Shown: one piece after another, positions 36,501 to 47,292 of the stretch | Layout: every line of letters starts with the position of its first letter | Position numbering within the stretch: the first letter of the stretch is position 1 | NCBI GenBank assembly: GCA_905221605.1 | Contig: CAJNDS010000029.1 | Span: 62,001 to 126,000 of the forward strand | Direction: 5' to 3' | Length of the DNA stretch: 64,000 bases | From: Symbiodinium natans | Taxonomy: Eukaryota; Sar; Dinophyceae; Suessiales; Symbiodiniaceae | The notes under the pieces: model-generated | What the model was told of the DNA's origin: nothing | The model's input: the letters and a program-made list of their open reading frames with translations, nothing else | Databases searched by the model: none | Program-made: the position numbers and the translations under genes

Positions 36501-39500
36501 TGGCCACGGAGAGGCATCGTAGAGCCCATGTGGACAAAGTCCAGAGCTGAAGCTGATGGCCCCAGACGCGAAATTCCGTACACTGGCGCCAAAGACCCGA
36601 GGCAGCTGAGGCTGTGTGTGGGCAGAGATGGGTCCGTATGCACAAAGTCAAGGACTAGCAGGAGTAAGCCCGAGCAGGAAACTCCATAAGCGAACGGGGA
36701 ACTGCCAAGGCACGCAACGCCCCTTGGCGATGAGGGCAAGCCCAGATGCAGAGAGTCCAGCACAAAGAATGGGCTTTCCATCCATGTCATGCCATAAAGC
36801 AAGGTCGTGAAGCCCGGACACGCATGGCCTCGGGGCAATAAAGAGCTTCCAAAAGTGCAGGGGTCCAGAATTGGAAGGAAGAGGTCAGCACAAAACATTC
36901 CGTATGGCAGCGTGGGACTGTCTGAGTAAGCGGAGCTCCGGGGCAGCAACGAAAAGTCCGTGTGCACAAAGTCTGGTGCAGACAGCAGCAGATCAGGACA
37001 CGATAGGCCATAAGGCAGCAAACTCGAGTCTGGGCATGTCGGGCCCCGCAAGAGAAGGGACGGCCCTGAATGCAAGGAGTCAGGCACTGATGAAGACAGG
37101 TCGAGCCACACGACCCCAAAGGCAAGCATCGAGGAGCCCATGCAGATGAAAGAGTGGAGGGGCATCGGAAAGCCAAGGTTCACCAGGTCCAGGACTGGCA
37201 AGGGTAGCCCTGTCTGCGTAACGCCGTAGGCCAGCAAGGGAAGCTCCGAGCGCGCGAGTGACCTCGGTGGTAAGAGCAAACCCATGTGCACAAAGTCAGG
37301 CGCGGAGATCGAGAAGCCTGGCCTAGAAACTCCATAGACCGGCATCAAGAAACCCAAGCGTGCAAGACTTCGGAGCAACGGGCTGCTGCCCATGAGAACA
37401 GGATCCAGCACCAGCAAAGGTGGTCCGAGGCACGTGAAGCCAAAGACTGGAACCGATAGGCCAAGACGGGCAGGGCCTCGAAGGAGCAGCATGAGGCCCA
37501 AGTTCATGCAGTCAAGAGTTGACGTCGTGCTGCCGAAGCGAAAGCACTTGGAGACGGAAGTCGCTGGGTCCGCACAGAGGAAGGACCGCAAGAACAGGAA
37601 GCTGCCAATTCCAGCAGGGTCAAGAGGCGGCAAGAAGAGGTCCGGTCGGACCATTCCGTAAGCTGGGAGCGATGGGCCGAAGCAAGCAGGGCTCTGCGGA
37701 GGCAACAGGCTGTCAAGGTGGATGGAGTCTAAGGCCGGCATGGATGGACCAAGACCGGAGAAGCCATAGGCGAAGGTGGAGAAGCCCATTCAGCAAGGGC
37801 TTTGTGGCGGCATGGTGCTGCCAGTGGTCACAAAGTCCAGAAGTGGTATAGCAAAGCCTGGCCTGACCATGCTGTAAGCCGACAGCAACTCACCCAACCG
37901 AGCAAAGCAAGTGAGAAAGAGAGAGCTTCCGGGATGAACAAAGTCAGAGGCAAGCAGGGGTGGGCCCAAGCAAGTCATGCCAAAAGCAGGCAGCATCAGG
38001 TCAGGCTTGATGCAGCTGTGCGGCGGCGTCGAAGGCTCCAGCTGAACAAAATCCGGCACCGACATGCTGGGACCCAAGCAAGTCATGCCAAAGGCGGAAA
38101 GCAACAAGTCCGTGCAGCATGGGCTCTGCGGGGAAAGCAGCGGTCCTGAGTGCAAGAAGTCCGACACGGGGAGAGGCAGCTCTGGTCAGGTACAACCGGA
38201 CACTGACATGGACAGGCCCGGACGACATGAGCTGTGTAGGGATGGCGGGAATCCCAAATGGAAGGAATCCGATGCCGAAAGCGATGGATCTAAGCAGGTC
38301 ATACCAGACGCTGATAGCAAGAAGCCAGATCAGGCGAGACCTTGGAGCAAAGGCAGCGGCCCAACGTTAACGTGATCCAAAAGCAGTAGTGAAAGGTCAG
38401 GCCTGCTTAGGCCATAAGCCGACACGAAGGACCCCGGACACAAGAGAGTTTTGGGTGGAGTGGACGAGCCCAGGTGCAAGTGGTCCAGAATCAGCATTGA
38501 GGGGCCTGACCAGGTCAGACCGTAAGCTGGCATCGAAGGCTCCATGCATAAGTGGCTGTGCGGAGACATGCTCAGGTCCAGATGGATGAAGTCAGGCAAG
38601 AGTGGAAGAGAGCCCAGGCGCGTCATGCCAAAGGCAGACGATAGCAGCCCTGATTGGGCAAGCCCCCTCAGCGGCAAGAGCAGGCCCAGGCTAATGAGGT
38701 CCAACATTAGCAAAAAGGGACCAGGCCTCACGATCCCATAGGCAAGCGTTGAGAGGTCGAAACATGCAAGTGCCCGGAGCGGCAAGGAGAAATCCAGGTG
38801 TGCGGGGTCAGGGGCTGGCAGCAGAAACCCCAAGCGCACCATCCCGTACACGGAAGGTGAGCTCTCTGGCTAAGCAGAGGAGTGCAGCAGAGAGGAGGAG
38901 CCAAAGGTTGCAGGGTCCGATGCCAGCAGAGGCAGCCCGAGAAGAGAGCAGCCGGAAGCAAGCAAGAAAGAGCCTGTGCAAGCAGACGCTCGAAGCGAAG
39001 TCAAACTGCCGGAGGACACGTGGTCTAGAACAAACAAGGAAAGGTCCAGCCTTGAACAGCCATAGACGAGAAGTGAAAGTCCTGGCCACACAAGGCCTTT
39101 GACCAACAGCAGCAAGCCGATGTGAACAAAGTCCAGGGCCAGGGACGAAGGATCGGGGCGAGAAAGGCCGTATGCCAGAAGTGCGCTTCCCGTTCAGCAG
39201 AAAGCTTTCAAAAACATTGAGCTGCCAGAGCTGATAAAGTCCAGAACCAACAAGAAACTTTCGAGCTGGGTCAGGCCATACGCCGGGAGAGACGGATCTG
39301 AACACGCGGGGCTCCGGAGTGGTGTCGTCAGGCCCAGGTTCACATGGTCCAAAACCAAAGGCGAGAAATCGAGACAGGACAGGCCGTACACAAACAGAGC
39401 ACTTCCGATTCACACGTGGCTGCGTGACAGCGCCGCCGAGCCAGCAGCACAGAAGTCAAGCAGGAAAAGCGAAGATTCAGGGCATGACATGCCGTATATC

Positions 39501-42500
39501 AGCACGGTGGGCTCTGAGCGCGCAAGGCTCCTCAAAGGCAGCATGGAACCTATCAAGACGGAGTCCGAGGTAAGCATGGGAAGGCCGGGGCAAGAGATCC
39601 CATAGACCGGCGCACTCGAACCGATACGCACAAGGCCCTTCAAGAATGGTGCGCTCCCGAATGTCACATGGTCCGACACAAACAAGGGTGAGTCCAGTCG
39701 ACTCACGCCGTAAAGGAGCAGAATGGGTTCTGAGCACATGAAGCCATGCAGCAAGGACGAGCTGTCAATAGTCACAGGATCAAGGGCAAACAACAAAAAC
39801 GCCGGCCTTGCTGTGCCGTACACGAAGAGAGTGAGGCCTAGCCAGGCGAAGCTTTGCAAAGGCGCTGAAGGGCCCATGTGCACGAAGTCCAATGCAAACA
39901 ACAAGCTTTCCAAGCAACTGAAGCCATAAGTAGGGGCCGAGAAGCCCATCCTCGTGCAACTTCGCAGCAGTGCTGGTGAGCCGACCGTTATGTGGTCGAG
40001 AGCTGGCATCGGAGGGCCCGATCAAACAATGCCAAACATGGGTGCCAAAGGCTCCGATCAAGCGAGGCTACGCAAGGGCAGCACGCTCCCAGGGTGAATG
40101 AAGTCTGGTACTGAACAGCTCGGACCGAGTCGGAAGCTTCCGTACACCGGCGTGGCGCTGCCAGGCTGCGCAGGTGCTCGCGAAGGCATGGTGGGGTCTG
40201 GAACCACGTGGTCCAGCACGGATGGTGGTGGGCCGGTTTTGCTGATTCCATAGAGAAGAGTCAACGGGCCGGGACAAGCAAAGCTTTGAAGGAGCAGCAG
40301 AAGGTCGATCTGTACAAAGTCCAAGGTCAAAGTCGATGGGTCCAAACGGGCCAAGCCGTAGGCAGATGGGGGGCTTCCTAACCTTGCAAAGCTTCGAAGT
40401 GGCGTCGCCGATGCAGAACGGCAGCTGTCAAAGGCCAGGGGTATGAGGCCAAAGCAAACGTAAGAACGTGCAAGCAACAGTGAACCTGGTGAGACATAAT
40501 CCAGCACCAACAGTGGGAAATCTGGTCAAGCCAGCCCATATGCAGACGTGAGTGAGCCTAAACAGCCAGGAGTTCGAAGGGATATTGGCAGGCCCAGGTG
40601 TAGAAGGTCCGGAGTGGACAGCAAGAAGCCCAGCCACGTCATGCCATAAGTTGGGAGAGCTGGACCAAGGCAAGCGAAGCTGCTTGTGGGCATGAAGCTT
40701 TCGAAGTGAACAAGATTCAGCACGGACGTCACGCTGTCAAGGCGCACAAGCCCATAGGCAGGCATGGCTGGGCCGTATCATGACAAGCCACGCGAGAGTG
40801 TGGCCGAGCCCAATGTCACGAAGTCGGGAGCGAACAGCGCGGACTCCAACCATGCCATGCCATAAGGAGGCGACAAGAAGTCCGCTCTCGAGGAGGTTCG
40901 CAGGGACAGGAATGATCCCGGATGCAAGTAGTCTGAGGCCGAAAGAGAGGACCCAAGTCAGGCCATTCCGTAGGCTGACAAAGGAAAACCCGGCCGTGAG
41001 AGACTGTGCAGTAACAGAGCGGAGCCAAGAGTCACATGGTCGAGCGCAAGCAAGAAGGAGTCTAAGCGAGCCATGGAGTATGCCAACAACACAGACCCAA
41101 GCTGGGCGAAGCTCCTCAAGAACATCGTCAAGCCAACATGAATAAGGTCCAAAGCAAGCAACATCAGCTCAAGACGTGTAGCCCCATACGTGGGCAATGG
41201 CAATTCCGGCCGTGCATAGCTGCGTGACGGAAGCAAGGATCCCATGTGCAAGAAATCCAAGGTTGGAAGCAAGAATCCCAATCACTGCATGCCATAGGCA
41301 AGCAGCGAAGACCCCAAATATCCAAAGCCGCGGAGCGAGGCCGGTGAAGCCATGTGCACATAGTCCAAGGCTGGCATCATCAGCCCTGAGCAAGACAACC
41401 CAAAGACGGAAGTAAAGAATTCCATGCAGCCCATGCCATGCAGTAGCAAGAAGCTGCCAGAAGTCACGTGGTCCGGCATGGGCGGCAAGGACCCCAAACA
41501 AACCGTCCCGTAAGTCGAAAGTGCCAGGCCAAGGCACGCAAACTGCCTCAAGGATGGTGCGCTGCCCAATGACACAAGATCCAGAGCAAGCAAGAAAAGC
41601 CCAAGTCTCGCCACGCCGAACGCCAGCGAGATTGGCCCGATGCATACAAAAGTTCTTGGAAACATAAGTGGTCCAAGGCTCACAAAATCCAAGATTGGCG
41701 GCAAAGGCTCGGGTCGGCCTACTCCATACACAAGCATCACAAGCTCAAACCGAACAAGCCCATGCAACAGCAAAGGTAGGTCAGATTGGATGTGATCCAA
41801 AGCTGGCAAAGGAAGGTCTGGCTGCGTGGTGCCATAGACCAGCGTAGCAGATCCCAGGCGCACGTAAGAACGCAACAGTACGGCCGAGCCGGGGGTCACG
41901 TGATCTGGCACTGACAAGCTGAAGCCCAGCCGGATGTTCGCATAAGCCAGCATCAAGCTGCCTGGGCGCACAAAGCTTTGAGGGGGCAGCAGAAGGCCTG
42001 AGTTCACAGAGTCCGATACCAGCATCAGGGATCCAAGCCTTGTCAACCCAGATACAAAGAGTGGGAATTCGATCTTCACGAGGCTGTGGAGAGGCGCTGG
42101 GCTACCAGAGCTCATCCAATCCAGCACAGGAGGCATCAGTCCTGAGCGCATCGCCCCGTAAAGTGGTGGAGGCAGCCCAAGTCGCCCGCAAGATCTGAGC
42201 AAGGCTGGCAATTCTAATGTAATGAGGTCCGAGGCTGGCAGGGTCGGATCAAGCCTAGCAATCCCATACACGAAAGGCGCGCTTCCGCATCACACGTAGC
42301 TCTTTGGAGATGGGGCAGGATCAGGGTGTAGGGAATCCAGCACCAGCAAAGGCAATCCAAGACGGCTCATGCCAAAGGCCAACAGAGGCAAATCAACGCA
42401 CAAGAAGCCATGCGAGGAAAGCATAAACCCCATGTTTCCATGGTCTGATGACAGCGGAAGCAAGCCTGGTCATGACACACCGTATGCTGGCATAACACTG

Positions 42501-45500
42501 CCGAGCTGAACGTGGCCTTGAAGCAACAAGGAAAAGTCCATCTGGGTAAGATCTGGAGCTAACGGCAGAGAACCCGGTCAGGCGACGCCATACGCTGGCA
42601 ACATGCTACCAGTTTGTGTGGGGCCACGCAAAAGGAGCGATGAGCCAGGAGTCACGGACTGCGGTACAGGAAGTGACGGCCCGAGCCAAGCGACGCCATA
42701 GACGAGCAGCACACTCCCTGACCAAGCGTGGCTTTGCATGGGTGGTGTTGAACCTGGGACGACCATGTCGGGAGCAAGCAGTGAAGGCCCCAGACATGCC
42801 ATTCCGTAGAGGAAAAGCGACAGCTCCAAGCAGGCCATGCTGCGCAGCAGCAGGAACGAGGCGAGGCTCACAAGGTCCGGCGCTGGCATCGAGAATCCGA
42901 GCCGTGCCAGGCCATAAGTCGAGGCTGAGGATCCAGGCCAGGCAAAGCTCTGGGGCAGCAACGTGGGCTCAGTTTGTATGGAGTCAGGGGCTGGCAGGGT
43001 CAGGTCAAGTCTAGACATGCCGGAGAGCAGCGCGCTGGAGCCGATGTGGCAGGGACCTCGGGGAGGCATTGTGAGCCCCGAGTGAATGTAGTCCAACACT
43101 GGCAATAACGACTCCAATCGCGACATGCCAGAAGCCAAGGGTGTGGAGCCTAAGCACAGAGATCCACGCAAGGGCATCATCAAGTCCGAATGCACGGAGT
43201 CCAGCGCCAAGAGCGTGAGGCCCAGTCAAGCCATGCCATAGGCGAATGTCATGGGGCCAACATGCAAGAGCGTGCGCAGAAGCATCAGGAAGCCCAGCTG
43301 CAGTATGTCAGGAACTGGCAAGAAGGAGTCTGGACATGTCAGCCCATAAACCAACAAAGAGAACTCAAGTTGAACGAAGCTCCTGGGAGGCAAGGTGGGT
43401 TCAGCGTGGATGCGGTCCAGTGCTGGCAGCATGGAGCCCAGCCTGCAGACACCATAGACGGGTATGACAAGGCCAGGTCAGGTGGGCCCCTGCAAAAGCA
43501 GCGTACTACCTGCAAAGCAGCTGTCAAGGATGAACAGAAGGCTCCCGTAGCGTGTCATGCCGGAGGCTGGGGTGGCCAACCCAAGACAGACGCGGCTTCG
43601 AGGAGACGAAGAAGAATCCGTGTTGATGTGGTCGAGGACAAGTATGGAGAGGCCCAAGCGCGTCATGCCGAACGCCGGCGAAGCGAAGCCGATTCACAGA
43701 AGGCTTCTCAAGAACAGAGGCGGCTCCATCATCGCAAAGTCAATCAAGAATGGTGAAGCGCCAGATCGCGTTGCTCCGAAGGTCGAGGAGGTGGAGTCCA
43801 TCTGGCACAGGCTGCGCATAGGCATCGAGGGGTCTAAGTGCAGCAAGTCCAGGAGAGGCAAAAGACTACCAAAGCGAGCTCGTCCAACGGGTGAGAAGGT
43901 GAAACCTGCCCTGGTAAAACCTCGAGCAGACATGGACGGTGCCGTGAGGGCGTAATCCAATGCAGGCATAAGCAAACCGAATCACGACATGCCACACACA
44001 GACAGCATGAAGCCCACCCGGCAGTGGCTACGGATGGAGGATGTCAGCTCTAGGTGAAAGAAGTCTGAGGCCAACAGAAAGGATCCTGAACAGGCCATGC
44101 CATAAGCAAACGTTGGCAAACCGAAGCAAGACCACGCTCGCAGCAAAAGTGTGAGCCCGGGATGCAAGTAGTCTGGTGCTGATAAGAATGGGTCAAGCCG
44201 GCACATGCCATAAGCTGACAACAAGGAATCCAGGCAAGCAAAGCCACGCAAGAGCAGCAAAACCTCTGCTTGGATGAAGTCAAGTGGAAGCATTGCGGAG
44301 CCGAGCCGCAGCAAACCGTACACAAGCGAGAGTGACCCGAAACAAGAGCACGTCTGCACCAGCATCGCTGAGCCCGCGTGTACACAATCTAGAACAAGCA
44401 TGCCAAAGCCCAGGCAGCTCAAGCCGAACGTAGAGGGCAATGAACCTGTGCACGCGGGGCTCCGCGAGGGAAGCAAGCTACCAAGCGCGCAAAGGTCAAG
44501 AACAGGCATGACTGGGCCAAAACAAACAAGTCCGTAGGCCAGCGATGAACTTCCGAGCCGTGAAAAGCTCTGTACGCTAATCGCGCTGCCGGATTCGGCC
44601 TTGTCACGCGCAGGGAGGCAGCTGCCCATCCTCACCTCAGAGAAGACTAGCAATGAGGAGCCCAGTTGTTGGAGGCCTCTCAACAGCATGGCAAGGCCCA
44701 TGTGAACAAAGTCCAAGGCAGGCAACAAGAAGTCCAAAGTCACCATGCCGTAGGCGAACAAGGCCGAACCAAGTCAGACCAGATTGTGCAACGGAACAAG
44801 CGACCCGAAGGTAGCATAATCAGGAAGCGAAAGGGAAGGACCTAGGCAGACTACACCATAAAGAAACACTGCAGAGCCTGCTCTCGAGAAGCCTCGCAAG
44901 GGCATGGGGCTGCCAGGTGTCACGGAATCTGGGGCGGGCAAGGACAAGCTCAGCCAAGCCATGCCATAAGCTAGCAGCAGCGGCCCGGAGCATGCAAAGG
45001 ATTGAATTGGTGGAGTTGGGCCTGGATGAACGAAATCTGAGGTTGGCATGGAAGATCCAAGCCATGCCATGCCGTAGGTCAAAGGTGCACTGCCCACCCT
45101 GGAGAAGCTGCACAAAGAGAAGGAAGGTCCCAACTGGACAAAATCCGGGGCGAAAGGCAGGAAGCCAAGGCTAGCCATTCCATATACTGGCATGGGGAAG
45201 CCGGGGCAACCAAGGCTGCGCAAGAGCAGCGCAGGACCTGAATGTACAAGATCGGGCGCGAGCAGCAAAGGGCCAAGCCGCTGCATGCCGTAGACAAGCG
45301 AGAACAAGCCGAAGCATGAAAATCCACGCAGGAACGGCAGCGATCCCGTGTGGACAAAATCTGATGCGAGCAGGAGTGAGCCAAAACACTGTACCCCAAA
45401 TGCAGAAAACAACAGTTCCACACAGCACATGCTTTGAGGCAACAAGGATGAAGCCGTCTGCGTGTGGTCCAGAACTGGCAGCAGCGGCCCCAAGCAAGTC

Positions 45501-45640
45501 ATGCCATAGATCAGCAGCGTGCTGCCTAATTATGCAGAACCTTGCAAGGACGAAGCCAACTCCACCACTGCAAAGTCCGGAGCTAGCAAAGGCGCGCCCG
45601 GTCACGTGACGCCGTAGGTCGGCGACAAGCTTCCCATTTA

Positions 45641-46192
45641 TGCAAAGCTGCACGTCAGGGATGAGCTGCCGGAGTGGCCAAAGTCCAGCGCCGGTGGTGA
45701 CGAACCAAGCCGAGCGAAGTCGTAGACAGATGTGGTGGAGCCGTGGCGGGCAAAGTTTGCAACAGAGAGCGAGCTTGCTAAGGTTGCAAAGTCCTTAGCG
45801 GACATGAAGGAACCGAAGCAAATGATTCCAAACACAGATGACGTGCTACCTAGCCTTGCGAAGCTCGCAACCAAGAGGGCACTGCCAAAATAGCTCTTGC
45901 CCTCCACGGAGGTTGATTCGCCAAAACGGACGAAGTCTTTAACGGACAGGCCTTTGCCGAAGTCAACTTGGTCTGCCACCGAGAGGGTGCTGCCGAAGCA
46001 GACCCTTGAATATACGGAGAGTATGCTGCCCAGGACAGTTGCGTCGAACACTGACAAGCTGCTGCCAACCCTTACATCGGACAAGACAGACAGCGTGCTG
46101 CCAAGCACTGCTGTGTCAAAGACCGAGAGGGTTGAGCCGATCTGCACTTGGTCAATGACGCTAAGGGACATGTTGAAGAAGGCCTCCTGCTC
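45641..46192 (-). CDS. 5' exon of the giant gene with conserved GSxLSV units
   Basis: An AG|G acceptor at 46193-46194 opens a frame starting E-Q-E-A-F-F-N-M-S-L-S-V; the Met codon is 46169-46171. About 12 units of 12 residues follow, most with G-S-x-L-S-V and a variable tail (F-D-T-A-V, L-S-D-V-R, A-D-Q-V-D, K-D-F-V-R). They lack the strict A-B-C rotation and the Pro-rich positions of the main array. They are free of stops until the TAA at 45638, where the A-B-C array takes over in the same register. The block therefore looks like a maintained N-terminal solenoid. The frame is open for 28 codons above the Met, so translation could start there or in an upstream exon. Confidence 0.6.
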
Positions 46193-46491
46193 CTGACACG
46201 CGACTCCGCTAACACAGCGTATTCTATAATGGCAACAAAGGGTAGCCGTGGTCAATGTAGGGAAAATTCATTGCTGGCCTGGGTGATGACCATGTACGGA
46301 GTCTGTCCGCCAAATCTTTCAGAGAAGATCACCTTATGCAAGCCAGGGGAAACTGCGCACAGCATCTTCAAGGCGTGAATTCTCCAAATCTTGCTATGTA
46401 GGCTCACATGTCGCAGGCTTCCGAGAACATGTGACCAGAGCACTCTACCTGAGCAGGGAACTATGTCCATGGGCCTCTGAACGGTCTCCAC
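46193..46491 (-). other. Possible upstream intron and exon of the giant gene
   Basis: A GC donor at 46277-46278 after a Gln codon would give an 86-bp intron (46193-46278) joining a frame that ends F-G-G-Q-T-P-Y-M-V-I-T-Q to the E-Q-E-A-F-F exon in phase. The upstream frame has Met codons further up. No domain is recognisable, so this is only a candidate for the 5' end. Confidence 0.25.
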
Positions 46492-46761
46492 CCCGATGCT
46501 CCATTGCCTTCCACCAAGTCACTTCAAACAAACTTGACAACCCCTGTTAGGACTCTCAGCCCACCCAGCTGGAGGGTCATCCCCGGCCACGAACCTCAAA
46601 AAAATATTAACACCTGCGGGTCATTCCCCGCCCACGAAAAAAGCAAATGTGACCACACCTTCTAGGAAAAGTCAACGAGCAATCTTGATCGGATCAAGGT
46701 TGCTCAGTAGGGAAATCCGTCGGATCAAGAATGCTCAGCAGCGAAATCCATCGGACGCAAA

Positions 46762-47292
46762 GGCCCAGAGTCCATACTACAGCTGAGGATGTTGTTGGTT
46801 GCCGGCGAAAAGGGCCCAGAATCCGAGCTGCATCTGCGGACGTGTTTTAGGTGACGGCGGGAAGCAAAGGCCCAGATTCCCCCCTGAAGCGTAGGATTCT
46901 TGTGGGGTGCGGCGGGAGGCAAAGGCCCAGATTCCGTACTGCAGCGTAGGATTTTTTCGGCGGCAGCGGAGTCCGCACTGCTGCTGAGGATTTTGTGGGG
47001 TGCGGCGGGAAGCAAAGGCCCAGATTCCGTACTGCAGCGTAGGATTCTTTCGGCTCCGCACTGCTGCTGAGGATTTTGTGGGGTGCGGCGGGAAGCAAGG
47101 GCCCAGATTCCGCACTGCAGCGTGGGATTCTTTCGGCGGCGGCGGAGTCCGCACTGCTGCTGAGGATTTTGTGGGGTGCGGCGGGAAGCAAAGGCTCAGA
47201 TTCCGTACTGCGGCGTACGCACTGCAGCTTAGAGTTCTTTCGGCGGCGGCGGAGTCCGCACTGCTGCTGAGGATTGTGTGGGGTGCGGCGGG
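46762..47292. repeat. Tandem repeat of about 93 bp, six to seven partly truncated copies
   Basis: Copies begin ggcccagattccgtactgca and pass through a GCGGCGG/CTGCTGAGG core to a ggggtgcggcggga end. Starts lie near 46762, 46813, 46868, 46924, 47018, 47101 and 47194. Some copies lack an internal 35-40 bp. Open frames on minus here are only repeat translations (P-P-H-P-T-K-S-S-A-A-V). It lies 0.6 kb upstream of the giant gene's first recognisable exon. Confidence 0.88.

Larger units (their letters stand above)
4832..46171 (-). repeat. 41.3-kb array of about 1,148 tandem 36-bp units coding 12 residues each
   Basis: Read on minus in a single frame, the DNA is an unbroken chain of 12-codon units. 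Three types rotate: A ends L-D-F-x-H, B ends L-R-S-F-x-R, C ends A-Y-G-x-x-R. Each starts x-G-S followed by a hydrophobic, Pro- and Ser-rich stretch, so A-B-C makes a 36-residue, 108-bp higher-order unit. Units are highly diverged from each other. The last codon of each unit lies at coordinates equal to 26 modulo 36 from 46142 down to 10250, then 29 modulo 36 to 4853, after one missing codon. In-frame stops (61 found) occur only at that last codon and only in B and C units. The array runs straight into the S74 cassette, and its last unit ends at a donor at 4830-4831. Such 12-residue periodicity suggests a beta-solenoid, but that is inference. I recall GSSLSV-type repeats from unnamed dinoflagellate proteins and cannot check this here. 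Confidence 0.93.

Noticed and set aside
4961..45640. TGA read as selenocysteine or a genome-wide stop reassignment
   Set aside because: TAA and TAG occur at the same site, and the S74 gene, the CTF8 homologue and the 1,718-codon Pol frame use ordinary stops without internal TGA. Array-specific readthrough remains possible but a changed code is not supported.
4832..46171. CRISPR array or simple satellite as explanation of the regular repeat
   Set aside because: There are no identical repeats with unique spacers. Units are diverged throughout, frame-locked and end in a protein domain, in a eukaryotic context.
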